Source: Rhizobacter sp. AJA081-3
GTDB lineage: Bacteria; Pseudomonadota; Gammaproteobacteria; Burkholderiales; Burkholderiaceae_C
NCBI RefSeq assembly: GCF_017795745.1
Contig: NZ_CP059067.1
Coordinates: forward strand, 5,332,001 to 5,396,000
Direction: 5' to 3'
Length of the DNA stretch: 64,000 nucleotides
The position numbers and the translations under genes were made by a program. Numbering within the stretch: the first letter of the stretch is position 1; every line of letters begins with the position of its first letter. The notes beneath the pieces were generated by a model. It saw nothing but the letters and a program-made list of their open reading frames with translations. It was not told the DNA's origin and did not search any database. Positions 23,471 to 32,977 of the stretch are shown in pieces.

Positions 23471-24951
23471 TCACCAGCTCAAGGCCGCCAGATCGTTGGC
23501 AAAGATCGGCGAACTGATCCACAACCCCTTCAGCGGCTTGCGCGCCACCGCGAACTGCGGCAACTGGAAGAGGTAGGCGTTCACCGAGTCGGCGGCGAGC
23601 AGCTTCTGGATGTCGCCCACCAGCTTCAGCCGCGCCTTCGCATCGGTGGTGGTGTTGTACTTCGCCAGCAGCTCCTTGTAGGCCTTGCTCTCGTAGCCCC
23701 AGTAGTAGGCCGGGTCGGCGTAGCGGTCGAAATCCAGCGGTTCCACGTGGCTGATGATGGTCAGGTCGTAGTTGCCCTTGAACGCACCCGAGAGCCACTG
23801 CGCCCACTCCACGTTCTCGATCTTCGCGACGATGCCCACCTTGGCCAGCTGCGCAGCGACGATCTCGCCGCCCTTGCGCGCGTACTGCGGCGGCGGCAGT
23901 GTCAGCGTCACGTTCAGCGGCGTGGCCACGCCGGCTTCCTTGAGCAGCGCCTTGGCTCTCTCCGGGTTGTAGGGGTTCACCGCGGTGAGGTCGACGTAGC
24001 CGGCATCGCTGGGCACCAGGTGGCTGCCGATCGGCGCGCCGTAGCCTTCCATCGCGCCGTCGATGATCGCCTTGCGGTCGATCGCCGCGGCGATGGCGCG
24101 GCGCACGCGCACGTCGTCGAAGGGCTTCTTGCGGTTGTTGATCGACACGATCGTCTTGCCCTCGGTGCCGCCGATCTCCACCGTGAAGCGCCTGTCGCCC
24201 TGGAACTGCTTGAGGTTCTGCGGCGCACCGAATCGCGGCATGCCGTCGATGTCGCCGGCCAGCAGCGCGGCCACCTGCGCGGCCGGGTCGTTGATGAAGC
24301 GGAAGGTCACCTTCTTCATCTTCACTGCCGCGGCGCCACGGTAATCGGCATTCTTGACCAGCGTGATCGACGAACCCTTCTTCCAGTCCTCGAGCCTGAA
24401 CGGGCCGGTGCCGACCGGCTTCGTCGCCGTGCCCGCCGCGCTCTTCGGATCGAGGATCACCGCGGTGTTCTCACCCATGCGGAACAGGAAGTTGCCGTCG
24501 GCGTTGTTCAGCACCAGGATCACGGTGAACGGGTCGGGCGTGTCGATGCGGCTGATGTTGTCGAACACCGCCTTCTTCGCCTTGTTGGTCGAGCCTTCGG
24601 CCTTGGCGCGTTCGAAGCTGAACTTCACGTCGCTGGCGTCGAAGGCCTCGCCGTCGTGGAACTTCACGCCGCGGCGCAGCTTGAAGGTGTAGAGCTTGCC
24701 GTCCGGGTCGACGCTCCAGCTCTCGGCCAGCAGCGCAGAGACCTTGCCGTCCATGCCGATCTTCGTCAAGCCCTCCAGCACGTTCAGGTGCACCACCTCG
24801 CCGATGGCGGCGGCCGACGCGGCCGTCGGGTCCAGTCCCGGCGAGGGTTCGAGCACCATGCCCAGCACCACGCTGTCCTTGCGGCCCTGGGCCGGCGCGG
24901 TGATTGCCAGGCTGGCAAGAAGCAGGGCGGACAACACACGCAGCGAAGTTC

Positions 24952-24955
<4 letters not shown>
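23471..24955 (-). CDS. Peptide-type ABC transporter substrate-binding protein (family 5)
   Basis: 494 residues: a signal peptide (MRTSLRVLSALLLASLAITAPA-Q), then a DppA/OppA fold with the family hallmark LAESWSVDPDGKLYTFKLRRGVKFHDG split over about residues 77-103 and LTLPPPQYARKGGEIVAAQL further on. Substrates of this cluster include peptides, nickel and opines; none can be chosen here. The ATGA overlap with the upstream ATPase fixes the start. Partners are the ATPase at 24952, the ATPase at 28000 and the permeases at 32144 and 32974, now separated by other genes. Confidence 0.88.
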
Positions 24956-25794
<839 letters not shown>

Positions 25795-25875
25795 GTGCGG
25801 ATCATGCCGTACGCACGGGGCGGGGGCGCTGCAGGGGCGAGCGCCCCGGGTAGCGACTGGTCACGCTTTTGTGCT

Positions 25876-25961
25876 CCACATGTTCGTAAGCCCAGGTGCC
25901 GTGGCGGCCCGCAGGCGTTACGGACGTAAGGGTGACGGAAACATGTGGGAAAACGTCCCAC
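25876..25961. promoter_or_regulatory. Dyad-rich region upstream of the cytochrome c lipoprotein
   Basis: Three inverted repeats fall within the 235-base gap: CCACATGTT (25876-25884) with AACATGTGG (25940-25948); TTACG/CGTAA (25918-25929); and GTGGGA/TCCCAC (25945-25961). They lie 70 to 150 bases before the cytochrome c lipoprotein start and behind the divergent ATPase gene. They may be operators for either gene. No regulator can be assigned. Confidence 0.4.
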
Positions 25962-26029
25962 GTCGCGGCTATGGTCCGGCCGCCGGCCTGAAAGGGTGCG
26001 GTCCATTCATCCACGAGAGGACTCAAGCA

Positions 26030-27286
26030 ATGAAGACAAGCACAATGAAGTCGTTGAGATTGACCGCGCTCGCCCTGGCCACCGCGATGCTGTTCGGCTG
26101 CGGCGGCAGCGACGGCACTTCGGGGGCGGCCGGCACGGCGCAGGGCGCGTCGACGGTGGCCGTGAGCGAGAGCGCGAGCGCGCTGCGCGTCAGCGTGTCG
26201 GGCAGCGATGACTCGGACAGCGAGAAGACGGTGCTCGCGCAGATGCAGTACACCTTCTCGGCCAACGTCACCGCCGGCGCCGACGCGGGCAAGACGATCA
26301 GCGGCACCTTGATGCTCAAGACGGAGCAGGAAGACGGCGCCACGGAGGTCGAGGGCCTGCTGATCCCGACCACCGCCGCCGCGCCGACCACCGGCACCGA
26401 CGCCACCGCGGCCCAGGCCGAAACGCTGCGCCAGGAGCTCAAGACGAAACTCCGCGAGCTGCGCACCGCCTATCGTGCCGACCTCGAGGTGATGCTGCAG
26501 ACGCTGCGCGCTGCGATGGATGCCGGCAAGGCCGCCGACAGCGGCGGGAAGCTCAACGCAGCACAGAAGGAGGCCCTGGCCGCCTTCAAGGCCGACTTCG
26601 CGGCACGCACCGAGCGCTACGAAGCCGACGTAGCCACCGTGACGCAGGACATCCGCGCGCAGCTCGAGGCGCTGGGCTTGACGCTGGCGGACAGGGACTC
26701 GCGCAGTGGTGACGACGACGGCCGCAAGGGCATGCGCGGCTACCCGGTCAAGGGCACGATCGACGCGAACGGCCAGATCACGCTGAACATCCGCTACGGC
26801 AAGCGAACCGTGGTGCAGGCGACCGGCCAGACCGCCGCCGACGGCAACATCACCGGCAGCTTCACCGGCCCGGCCAGCGACGACCAGGGCACGTGGACCG
26901 CGACCTCGACGAGCGGACTGCCGGCACCGGCACCGGCACCGGCACCGGCACCTGCACCTGCACCTGCACCTGCACCTGCACCTGCACCTGCACCTGCACC
27001 TGCACCTGCACCTGCACCTGCACCTGCACCTGCACCTGCGCCGGCACCTGCACCTGCACCTGCGCCGGCACCGGTCGGCGTCGTGGCCACGGGCCAGGCG
27101 CTCTACGCCGCCAACTGCACGGGCTGCCATGGCACCAGCAAGGCCAGCGACACCAAGGTGAACACCGCCAGCAAGATCACCTCGGTGATGAGCAGCGTCT
27201 CGAACCACGTGAACGCGGGGCTGAACACCCGCTTCACGGATCAGGACAAGCTGGATCTCGCGGCCTACGTCGCCAGCCCGAAGTGA
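26030..27286 (+). CDS. Cytochrome c domain lipoprotein with Ala-Pro repeat linker
   Basis: 418 residues. A lipoprotein signal ends LFGC, followed by a Gly/Ser-rich stalk. A helical domain of unknown type (about 60-230) has long Ala/Glu/Lys amphipathic stretches, then a small beta region (about 245-295). A strict Pro-Ala linker follows (about 298-348), and a C-terminal mono-haem domain has CTGCH (Cys363, Cys366, His367) and a distal stretch ending LAAYVASPK. No obvious axial Met precedes the end apart from MSSV. It is probably a lipid-anchored electron-transfer or haem sensor protein. GAGAGG precedes the ATG. No partner gene is evident. Confidence 0.78.
   Translation: MKTSTMKSLRLTALALATAMLFGCGGSDGTSGAAGTAQGASTVAVSESASALRVSVSGSDDSDSEKTVLAQMQYTFSANVTAGADAGKTISGTLMLKTEQEDGATEVEGLLIPTTAAAPTTGTDATAAQAETLRQELKTKLRELRTAYRADLEVMLQTLRAAMDAGKAADSGGKLNAAQKEALAAFKADFAARTERYEADVATVTQDIRAQLEALGLTLADRDSRSGDDDGRKGMRGYPVKGTIDANGQITLNIRYGKRTVVQATGQTAADGNITGSFTGPASDDQGTWTATSTSGLPAPAPAPAPAPAPAPAPAPAPAPAPAPAPAPAPAPAPAPAPAPAPAPAPAPVGVVATGQALYAANCTGCHGTSKASDTKVNTASKITSVMSSVSNHVNAGLNTRFTDQDKLDLAAYVASPK
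26921..27073 (+). repeat. In-frame hexanucleotide microsatellite encoding (Pro-Ala)25
   Basis: Twenty-five consecutive six-base units: five CCGGCA, fourteen uninterrupted CCTGCA, then CCTGCG, CCGGCA, two CCTGCA, CCTGCG and CCGGCA. Because the unit is six bases, slippage would change linker length without breaking the frame. It encodes the rigid tether between the N-terminal domains and the haem domain of the lipoprotein. Confidence 0.95.
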
Positions 27287-27304
27287 CGACGGCCTGACGA
27301 TGCG

Positions 27305-27338
27305 GCGGGGCGGTTGGCCGATGCGGCACCCGCCCCGC
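27305..27338. terminator. GC-rich hairpin between convergent cytochrome lipoprotein and pcm genes
   Basis: GCGGGGCGG (27305-27313) pairs perfectly with CCGCCCCGC (27330-27338) in the 60-base gap between the convergent stops. There is no T run on either side, so termination would need to be weak or Rho-assisted. Position is the main reason to call it a terminator. Confidence 0.4.
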
Positions 27339-27346
27339 TCGTCATT

Positions 27347-27999
27347 TCATCCGGGCCAGCCCTGCTCGCCGGTCAACGGCACGAAGCGCACCGGCAGCAG
27401 CAGTTCGCGCCGTTCGTCATGCTCGCCGGTGCGCGTGAGCCGCAGCAGATCCTGCAGGCCGTGGCGTTCGCCGACCGGCATGACGAGCCGCCCGCCGAGC
27501 TTCAGCTGCGCCTTCAAGGCCGCCGGAACGTCGGGGCCGGCCGCAGTGACCACGACCGCGTCGTAGGGCGCCGCCTCCGGCCAGCCCAGGCTGCCGTCGC
27601 CTCGGTGAACAGTCACGTTGGAGCAGCCCTGCGCGGCCAGCCGCTTCGTGGCCAGGCCGGCCAGCACGGGGATGCACTCGACGCTGTGCACCTCGGCGGC
27701 CAGCCGCGCGAGTACCGCCGCCGCATAACCCGACCCCGTGCCGACCTCGAGCACGCGCTCGTCACCCTTCAATTGCAGGGCCTCGGCCATCAGCGCCACG
27801 ATGTAGGGCTGCGAGATGGTCTGCTTGCCCTCGATCGGCAAGGGGCTGTCGTGGTAGGCCTCGTCCTGCCAGCTGGGGCTGACGAAGTTCTCGCGCGGCA
27901 CGGCGCGCATCGCGGCGAGCACACGTGCATCGGTGACGCCGCGCGCCTCGATCTGCTGCGCCACCATGGCCCGGCGCCGCGCCGCGAAGTCGATGCGGC

Positions 28000-28003
<4 letters not shown>
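27347..28003 (-). CDS. pcm: Protein-L-isoaspartate O-methyltransferase
   Basis: 218 residues, standard length. It methylates L-isoaspartyl residues in age-damaged proteins using SAM, starting their repair. Recognisable segments are VPRENFV and the family hallmark LPIEGKQTISQPYIVALM, SAM motif I VLEVGTGSGYAAAVLA and the post-I region. The start overlaps the upstream ATPase stop as ATGA. This placement behind a peptide transporter ATPase is unusual, since pcm more often lies near surE or tolC-like genes, and may reflect the local rearrangement. Confidence 0.93.
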
Positions 28004-28986
<983 letters not shown>

Positions 28987-29188
28987 GTGCAGACGATAGC
29001 GGCTGGCGGCGACAGCTGTGACCTGCTTCACGCTTGCGCTCGGAGACGCGACTTTCGGTAGATCCTCACATCATCAATGACATCAACTGTGATTTTGTCG
29101 CTCAAGTTCCTCGCCGGTGATGACCACAATCCGACTTCACTTTTGCAACAGAACGTTGCGAGTACTCGCAGCAAACAGGGGGTCGAAC

Positions 29189-29884
29189 ATGAAACAAGTA
29201 CTCAGCAAGTCGGGCGTGGCCGTGAGTCTCCTGGTGGCAGCGTTGGTGGCCGGTGTGTTGTGGGGCACTTCGGACACCGAGCGCGGCGTGGAGCGGGCGG
29301 TGCGCGAGAACTTCGTCGCCGCCGGACAACTGTCCAAGCTTCAGGTCGAGGGCGAGAAGCTTCGCCGCTACGAGAAGGAAATGTTCATCTACGTGGCCGA
29401 CACGGGCAAGCGCAAGGGCTACATGAAGGAGTTCGACAACTCCTACGGCAAGATGCTGGTTCTGCTCGACAGCATGCTCCTGCCGAGCGGCCCGTACTTC
29501 AGTGACGAGGAGCGCAAGCAGATCCTCGAATGGAAGCAGGCAGCCGTGTTCTATGCGGGCGAGATGACATCGCTGGCCGCGCGTGCCGACGCGTCCGATG
29601 CGTCGACGCTGACTTCAGAGCAGCGCATCGGGCTGACGCTTCAATACAACGAGGGCATCAAGGCCGGCAAGGACCGCTTCCGCTCGCTGCTGGGCGGCAC
29701 CGAGAAGATGCGTCTGGAAAAGGAGGACGGAGCGCAGAAGATCGCCGTCGAAATCAACAGCACCTTCCGAACCTTGCGAATCGGCGTGCTGATCGGCGGC
29801 CTGCTCCTGATCGGTCTGGTGCTGTCGGTGTTGCGGGGCAAGAAGCCCGCGGGCGAGATCAAGGCTGCCCTGAACGCACGCTGA
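29189..29884 (+). CDS. Stand-alone periplasmic four-helix sensor-like membrane protein
   Basis: 231 residues: a basic N-terminus with a membrane span (about 8-26), a periplasmic helical region of about 165 residues resembling the four-helix-bundle ligand domain of chemoreceptors, a second span (about 193-213) and a short basic tail ending in KPAGEIKAALNAR. There is no HAMP, methyl-accepting or output domain, so it is either a truncated receptor or an autonomous sensor. AGGGGG precedes the ATG. Base composition of the gene and especially of its upstream 150 bases is less GC-rich than the surroundings. Its stop lies one base from a transporter pseudogene. Confidence 0.65.
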   Translation: MKQVLSKSGVAVSLLVAALVAGVLWGTSDTERGVERAVRENFVAAGQLSKLQVEGEKLRRYEKEMFIYVADTGKRKGYMKEFDNSYGKMLVLLDSMLLPSGPYFSDEERKQILEWKQAAVFYAGEMTSLAARADASDASTLTSEQRIGLTLQYNEGIKAGKDRFRSLLGGTEKMRLEKEDGAQKIAVEINSTFRTLRIGVLIGGLLLIGLVLSVLRGKKPAGEIKAALNAR

Positions 29885-29885
29885 C

Positions 29886-30028
29886 TCAGCGGCTGCGCGC
29901 CAGCCGCGGGTCGAGCAGGTCGCGCAGGCCGTCGCCCTCAGGGGTTCAGGCCGAGCATGCTGAACACGATCGCCAAGTCCGGCCAGACGGCCAGCAGCGG
30001 CGCCTGGTACATCATGCTCTGGCCTTCA
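29886..30028 (-). pseudogene. Degraded C-terminal fragment of a peptide transporter permease
   Basis: This stretch matches 32144-32286, the end of the permease gene, in the same orientation with roughly nine in ten bases identical by eye. The last codons still read LLDPRLARSR and a stop, against LLDPRLARQR in the intact gene. A lost base and two gained bases near 29938-29944 shift the frame, so it cannot encode the rest of the permease. It abuts the four-helix sensor gene and is followed by an ATPase fragment. Confidence 0.85.
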
Positions 30029-30036
30029 GTTTCTAG

Positions 30037-30153
30037 CGGGCGCCCAGCGAGAACGACACCCCGCGCAGCGCCGCGGCCGGGCCGCGCGCAGTGGGCAGCA
30101 CGACGCGCAGGTCACGGACGTCCAGGACGGCAGGGTGGATGCAGCCTCGTCAT
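30037..30153 (-). pseudogene. Degraded N-terminal fragment of an OppD-like ATPase
   Basis: Bases 30037-30120 match 28875-28960 of the intact ATPase gene in the same orientation. Translated, it reads DVRDLRVVLPTARGPAAAL and GVSFSLGA, against TELRVVLPTARGPAAAL and GVSFALGA. An ATG at 30153 overlaps the epimerase stop as ATGA, as a functional downstream gene would, but a frameshift within the first dozen codons and truncation before Walker A kill it. Its first residues differ from the intact copy, so it came from a related rather than identical gene. Confidence 0.8.
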
Positions 30154-31148
30154 GCGGCCACGATAGCGCGATTCGCATCGGCCAGGCCGAGTTCGATCAA
30201 CGCGGCGCGCAGGGCCTGCGGCAACGGTGTCTGGCGCACGCTGTACAGCGTGGCCAGGCGGCGGCCGTCCAGCGCATGCGGTACGCGCCACAGGTAGCTC
30301 ATGCGCGCCAGCTCGCGCCACATCGGGTGCACCAGCCCGACCGCGCGGATGAAACCCCAGGGCATGCCGCCGTGCCGGAAGCCGCGCGCCGGTGCGATGC
30401 CCAGCTCGGTGGCCGCTTGCTCCAGCGCGGCGAGCAGCTCCGTGCCGGTCAGCGTGTGGCCGGCGAAGTGCAGCGTGCGAAAACCCGCCCCGCCGGAGTC
30501 GGCCACGGCGACGAAGGCGCACGCCAGGTCGGGCAGGTAAGCCCAGGCGTGGGCGAGGCCCAACGGGCCGGGGTAGACGAGCTTTCCCTCGCGCAACGAC
30601 TTGGCGATCGCCAGGTCGAGCCAGCTGCCGCTGCCGGCGCCGAAGAAGTCGCCGGCGCGGATCACCGTGCCGGTGATCGTGCCGCGCTCGCAGGCTCTTG
30701 CGATGGCGGCCTCCATCGCCACGCGCTGCTCGCCCTTGCGCGTGCTCGGGCGCTGCGGCGTGTCCTCGCGCAGCAGCGGCGGCATCTGCTCGCCGAAGTT
30801 GTAGACGTTGCCTGGCAGCATGAAGTGCGCGCCCAGGCGTTGCGCGACCGCCAGGCCGGCTTCGAGCAGCGGCATCGCCTCTTCGTCCCAGCGGGTGTAC
30901 AGCGGGTTGACGGCGTGGATCACGACGCTGGCGCCCGCGGCGGCGCGGGCCAGCGCCTCGGTGTCGGTGATCGGCACGGTCACTGCCTCGATGCCGGCGG
31001 CGGGCGCGGCCGGCGTTCGCCGCACCTGAGCCAGCACGCGCCAGCCGGCATCGCGGAAGGCCAGCGCGGCGGCGGCGCCGAAGCGCCCGTTGGCGCCGAG
31101 CACGAGCACGCTGCGGCGTGTGGCGGGGAGGGTCGAGAGGGTGTCCAT
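30150..31148 (-). CDS. NAD(P)-dependent epimerase/NmrA-like reductase
   Basis: 332 residues of the extended or atypical short-chain dehydrogenase class. The N-terminal nucleotide motif is VLVLGANGRFGAAAALAF, with the later HAVNPLYTRW and VYNFGE segments typical of epimerase-like proteins. The normal Tyr-x-x-x-Lys pair is not obvious, so catalytic type is uncertain. It diverges from a LysR gene across a 92-base gap with a palindrome, a common regulator-target arrangement. AGGA lies seven bases before the ATG. The stop overlaps the start of the ATPase pseudogene. Confidence 0.8.
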   Translation of the reverse strand: MDTLSTLPATRRSVLVLGANGRFGAAAALAFRDAGWRVLAQVRRTPAAPAAGIEAVTVPITDTEALARAAAGASVVIHAVNPLYTRWDEEAMPLLEAGLAVAQRLGAHFMLPGNVYNFGEQMPPLLREDTPQRPSTRKGEQRVAMEAAIARACERGTITGTVIRAGDFFGAGSGSWLDLAIAKSLREGKLVYPGPLGLAHAWAYLPDLACAFVAVADSGGAGFRTLHFAGHTLTGTELLAALEQAATELGIAPARGFRHGGMPWGFIRAVGLVHPMWRELARMSYLWRVPHALDGRRLATLYSVRQTPLPQALRAALIELGLADANRAIVAA

Positions 31149-31199
31149 GGCGGTGTCCTGTGAATGACGTGAGGGCAGTGTCGGCCGCCGCCGGCCATC

Positions 31200-31211
31200 C
31201 GGCAATTGCCG
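31200..31211. promoter_or_regulatory. Palindrome in LysR-epimerase divergent promoter
   Basis: CGGCAATTGCCG is a perfect 12-base palindrome, 30 bases before the LysR start and 52 before the epimerase start. LysR proteins normally bind near the middle of such divergent regions, so it is a candidate operator. The two genes would be co-controlled. Confidence 0.35.
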
Positions 31212-31240
31212 AACTCGGTACGTCAGCCATACATTTATGC

Positions 31241-32140
31241 ATGGGTACGCTGGATCCGAACCGCTTCGACTGGGCACTGGTGCGCAGCTTCCTCGCCGTG
31301 CTCGACGCCGGCAGCCTGATGGGCGCGGCGCGCCGGCTGAATGCGCAGCAGCCGACGCTGAGCCGCCATGTCGCCGAGCTGGAGGCGCAGCTCGGCACGC
31401 CGCTGTTCGAGCGCACCGGCCGCGGCGTCGTGCCCACCGCGGCGGCGCTGGCCATCGCCGATGCCGCGCGGCAGATGGAAGCCGGCGCGCTGACGCTGTC
31501 GCGCTCGCTGGCCACGGCCCGCAATGCCGAGACGGGCACGGTCCGCATCACCACCAGCGAGGTGGCGGCGACCTGGTTGCTGCCGCCGCTGCTCGCGCAG
31601 CTGCAGGCGCAGGAGCCGGGCATCGCCGTCGAGCTGGTGGCCTCGAACCAGCTCACCAACCTGCTGCGCCGCGAAGCCGACATCGCCGTGCGCATGGTGC
31701 GCCCGGCGCAGGCCTCGCTGGTGGCGCGCAAGCTCGGCGAGATCCCGATCATCGCTGCCGCGCACCGCGACTACCTGGCGCGATTCGGCACGCCGAAGCG
31801 CCCGGAGGAACTGGCCGGCCACCGGCTGATCGGCTTCGACCGCGACGAGGGCATCCTGCGCGGCTTCGCAGCGATGGGCTGGCCGCTCACGCGCGATCAC
31901 TTCGCGCTGCGCACCGACGCGCAGATCGCCTACGGGCAGCTGGTCGCCGCGGGCGCCGGCATCGGCTTCGTCGCGCAATACAACCTGCGCCACTGGCCGG
32001 GCGTGGTGGCGCTGCTGCCGCAGTTGGCGATCCCCGCGCTGCCCTGCTGGCTGGCCGTGCACCGCGAGATCCGCGCCAGCCGGCTGGTGCGGCGGGTCTA
32101 CGACTTCCTGGCCGAGGCGATCCCGCCGGCGATCGCCTAG
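31241..32140 (+). CDS. LysR-family transcriptional regulator
   Basis: 299 residues: an N-terminal winged helix (about 8-66; GSLMGAARRLNAQQPTLSRHVAELE is split between turn and recognition helix) and a periplasmic-binding-like effector domain (about 92-295). It diverges from the epimerase gene and probably controls it. Its stop lies three bases from the convergent end of the permease gene, where the peptide transporter operon was interrupted. Inducer unknown. No strong ribosome binding site is visible, but the N-terminus fits the family well. Confidence 0.88.
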   Translation: MGTLDPNRFDWALVRSFLAVLDAGSLMGAARRLNAQQPTLSRHVAELEAQLGTPLFERTGRGVVPTAAALAIADAARQMEAGALTLSRSLATARNAETGTVRITTSEVAATWLLPPLLAQLQAQEPGIAVELVASNQLTNLLRREADIAVRMVRPAQASLVARKLGEIPIIAAAHRDYLARFGTPKRPEELAGHRLIGFDRDEGILRGFAAMGWPLTRDHFALRTDAQIAYGQLVAAGAGIGFVAQYNLRHWPGVVALLPQLAIPALPCWLAVHREIRASRLVRRVYDFLAEAIPPAIA

Positions 32141-32143
32141 GGC

Positions 32144-32977
32144 CTAACGCTGCCGAGCCAGGCGCGGGTCGAGCAGGTCGCGCAGGCCGTCGCCCATCAG
32201 GTTCAGGCCGAGCACGCTGAGCACGATCGCCAGTCCCGGCCAGACGGCCAGCAGCGGCGCCTGGTACATCATGCTCTGGCCCTCGTTGAGCATGCGGCCC
32301 CAGCTCGGCGTGGGCGGCTGCGTGCCCAGGCCGAGGTAGCTCAGCGCGGCCTCGGCGAGGATGGCGATGGCGAAGCGGATCGTCGCCTGCACGATCAGCA
32401 CCGAGGCGATGTTCGGCAGCACGTGCTCGAGGGTGATGCGCCAGGCGCCCTTGCCGCAGGCGCGCGCGGCGAGCACGAACTCGCGCGTCCACACCGCGTT
32501 GGCCGAGGCCCGCGTGATGCGCGCGAACTCCGGGATGTTGAAGATGCCGATGGCCACGATCGAGGTCACCAGCCCCGGCCCGTAGATTGCCGTCAGCATG
32601 ATCGCGGTGAGCAGCGCCGGGAAGGCGATGCTGAAGTCCGACAGGCGCATCACCAGCTCCTCGACCCAGCCGCGCCGCGACGCGGCGAGCAGCCCCAGCG
32701 CCACGCCCACCGTGATGCCGATGCCCACGGCGATCAGGCCCACCGCGATGGAGGCGCGCGCGCCGACGATGAGCAGCGAGACGATGTCGCGCCCCAGGCT
32801 GTCGGTGCCCAGCCAGTGCGTGGCCGAGGGCGGCAGCAGCTTGTTCGGAACGTCGATCTCGGTGGCCGAGTGCGGCGTCCACACGAAGGACAGCAGCGCC
32901 AGAACGATCAGCGCGGCCACCAGCACGCCGCCAGCGACGAAGCTGCGGTGACGCAGCGCACGCTGCCAGAAGCTCAT
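32144..32977 (-). CDS. Peptide-type ABC transporter permease (DppC/OppC class)
   Basis: 277 residues with about six membrane segments, an N-terminal cytoplasmic WQRALRHRS start and the family hallmark HWLGTDSLGRDIVSLLIVGARAS split over residues 54-76. The coupling loop is ARACGKGAWRITLEHVLPN. It overlaps the first permease gene as ATGA. In related operons an OppD ATPase follows at once; here a LysR gene ends three bases away and the ATPase is 3 kb downstream. A fragment of its 3' end survives at 29886-30028. Confidence 0.9.
   Translation of the reverse strand: MSFWQRALRHRSFVAGGVLVAALIVLALLSFVWTPHSATEIDVPNKLLPPSATHWLGTDSLGRDIVSLLIVGARASIAVGLIAVGIGITVGVALGLLAASRRGWVEELVMRLSDFSIAFPALLTAIMLTAIYGPGLVTSIVAIGIFNIPEFARITRASANAVWTREFVLAARACGKGAWRITLEHVLPNIASVLIVQATIRFAIAILAEAALSYLGLGTQPPTPSWGRMLNEGQSMMYQAPLLAVWPGLAIVLSVLGLNLMGDGLRDLLDPRLARQR

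Noticed and set aside
26893-27297. Alternative-frame or antisense ORFs of Gly-Thr, Gly-Ala or Val-Gln repeats across the hexanucleotide tract
   Set aside because: They are reading-frame shadows of the Pro-Ala repeat; only the lipoprotein frame has a start signal, signal peptide and CxxCH domain.
29095-29125. Sigma-28 (flagellar) promoter before the sensor gene, suggested by TCAAG and GCCGGTGA
   Set aside because: The spacing between the two elements is about three bases instead of about eleven, and the -10 part matches poorly.
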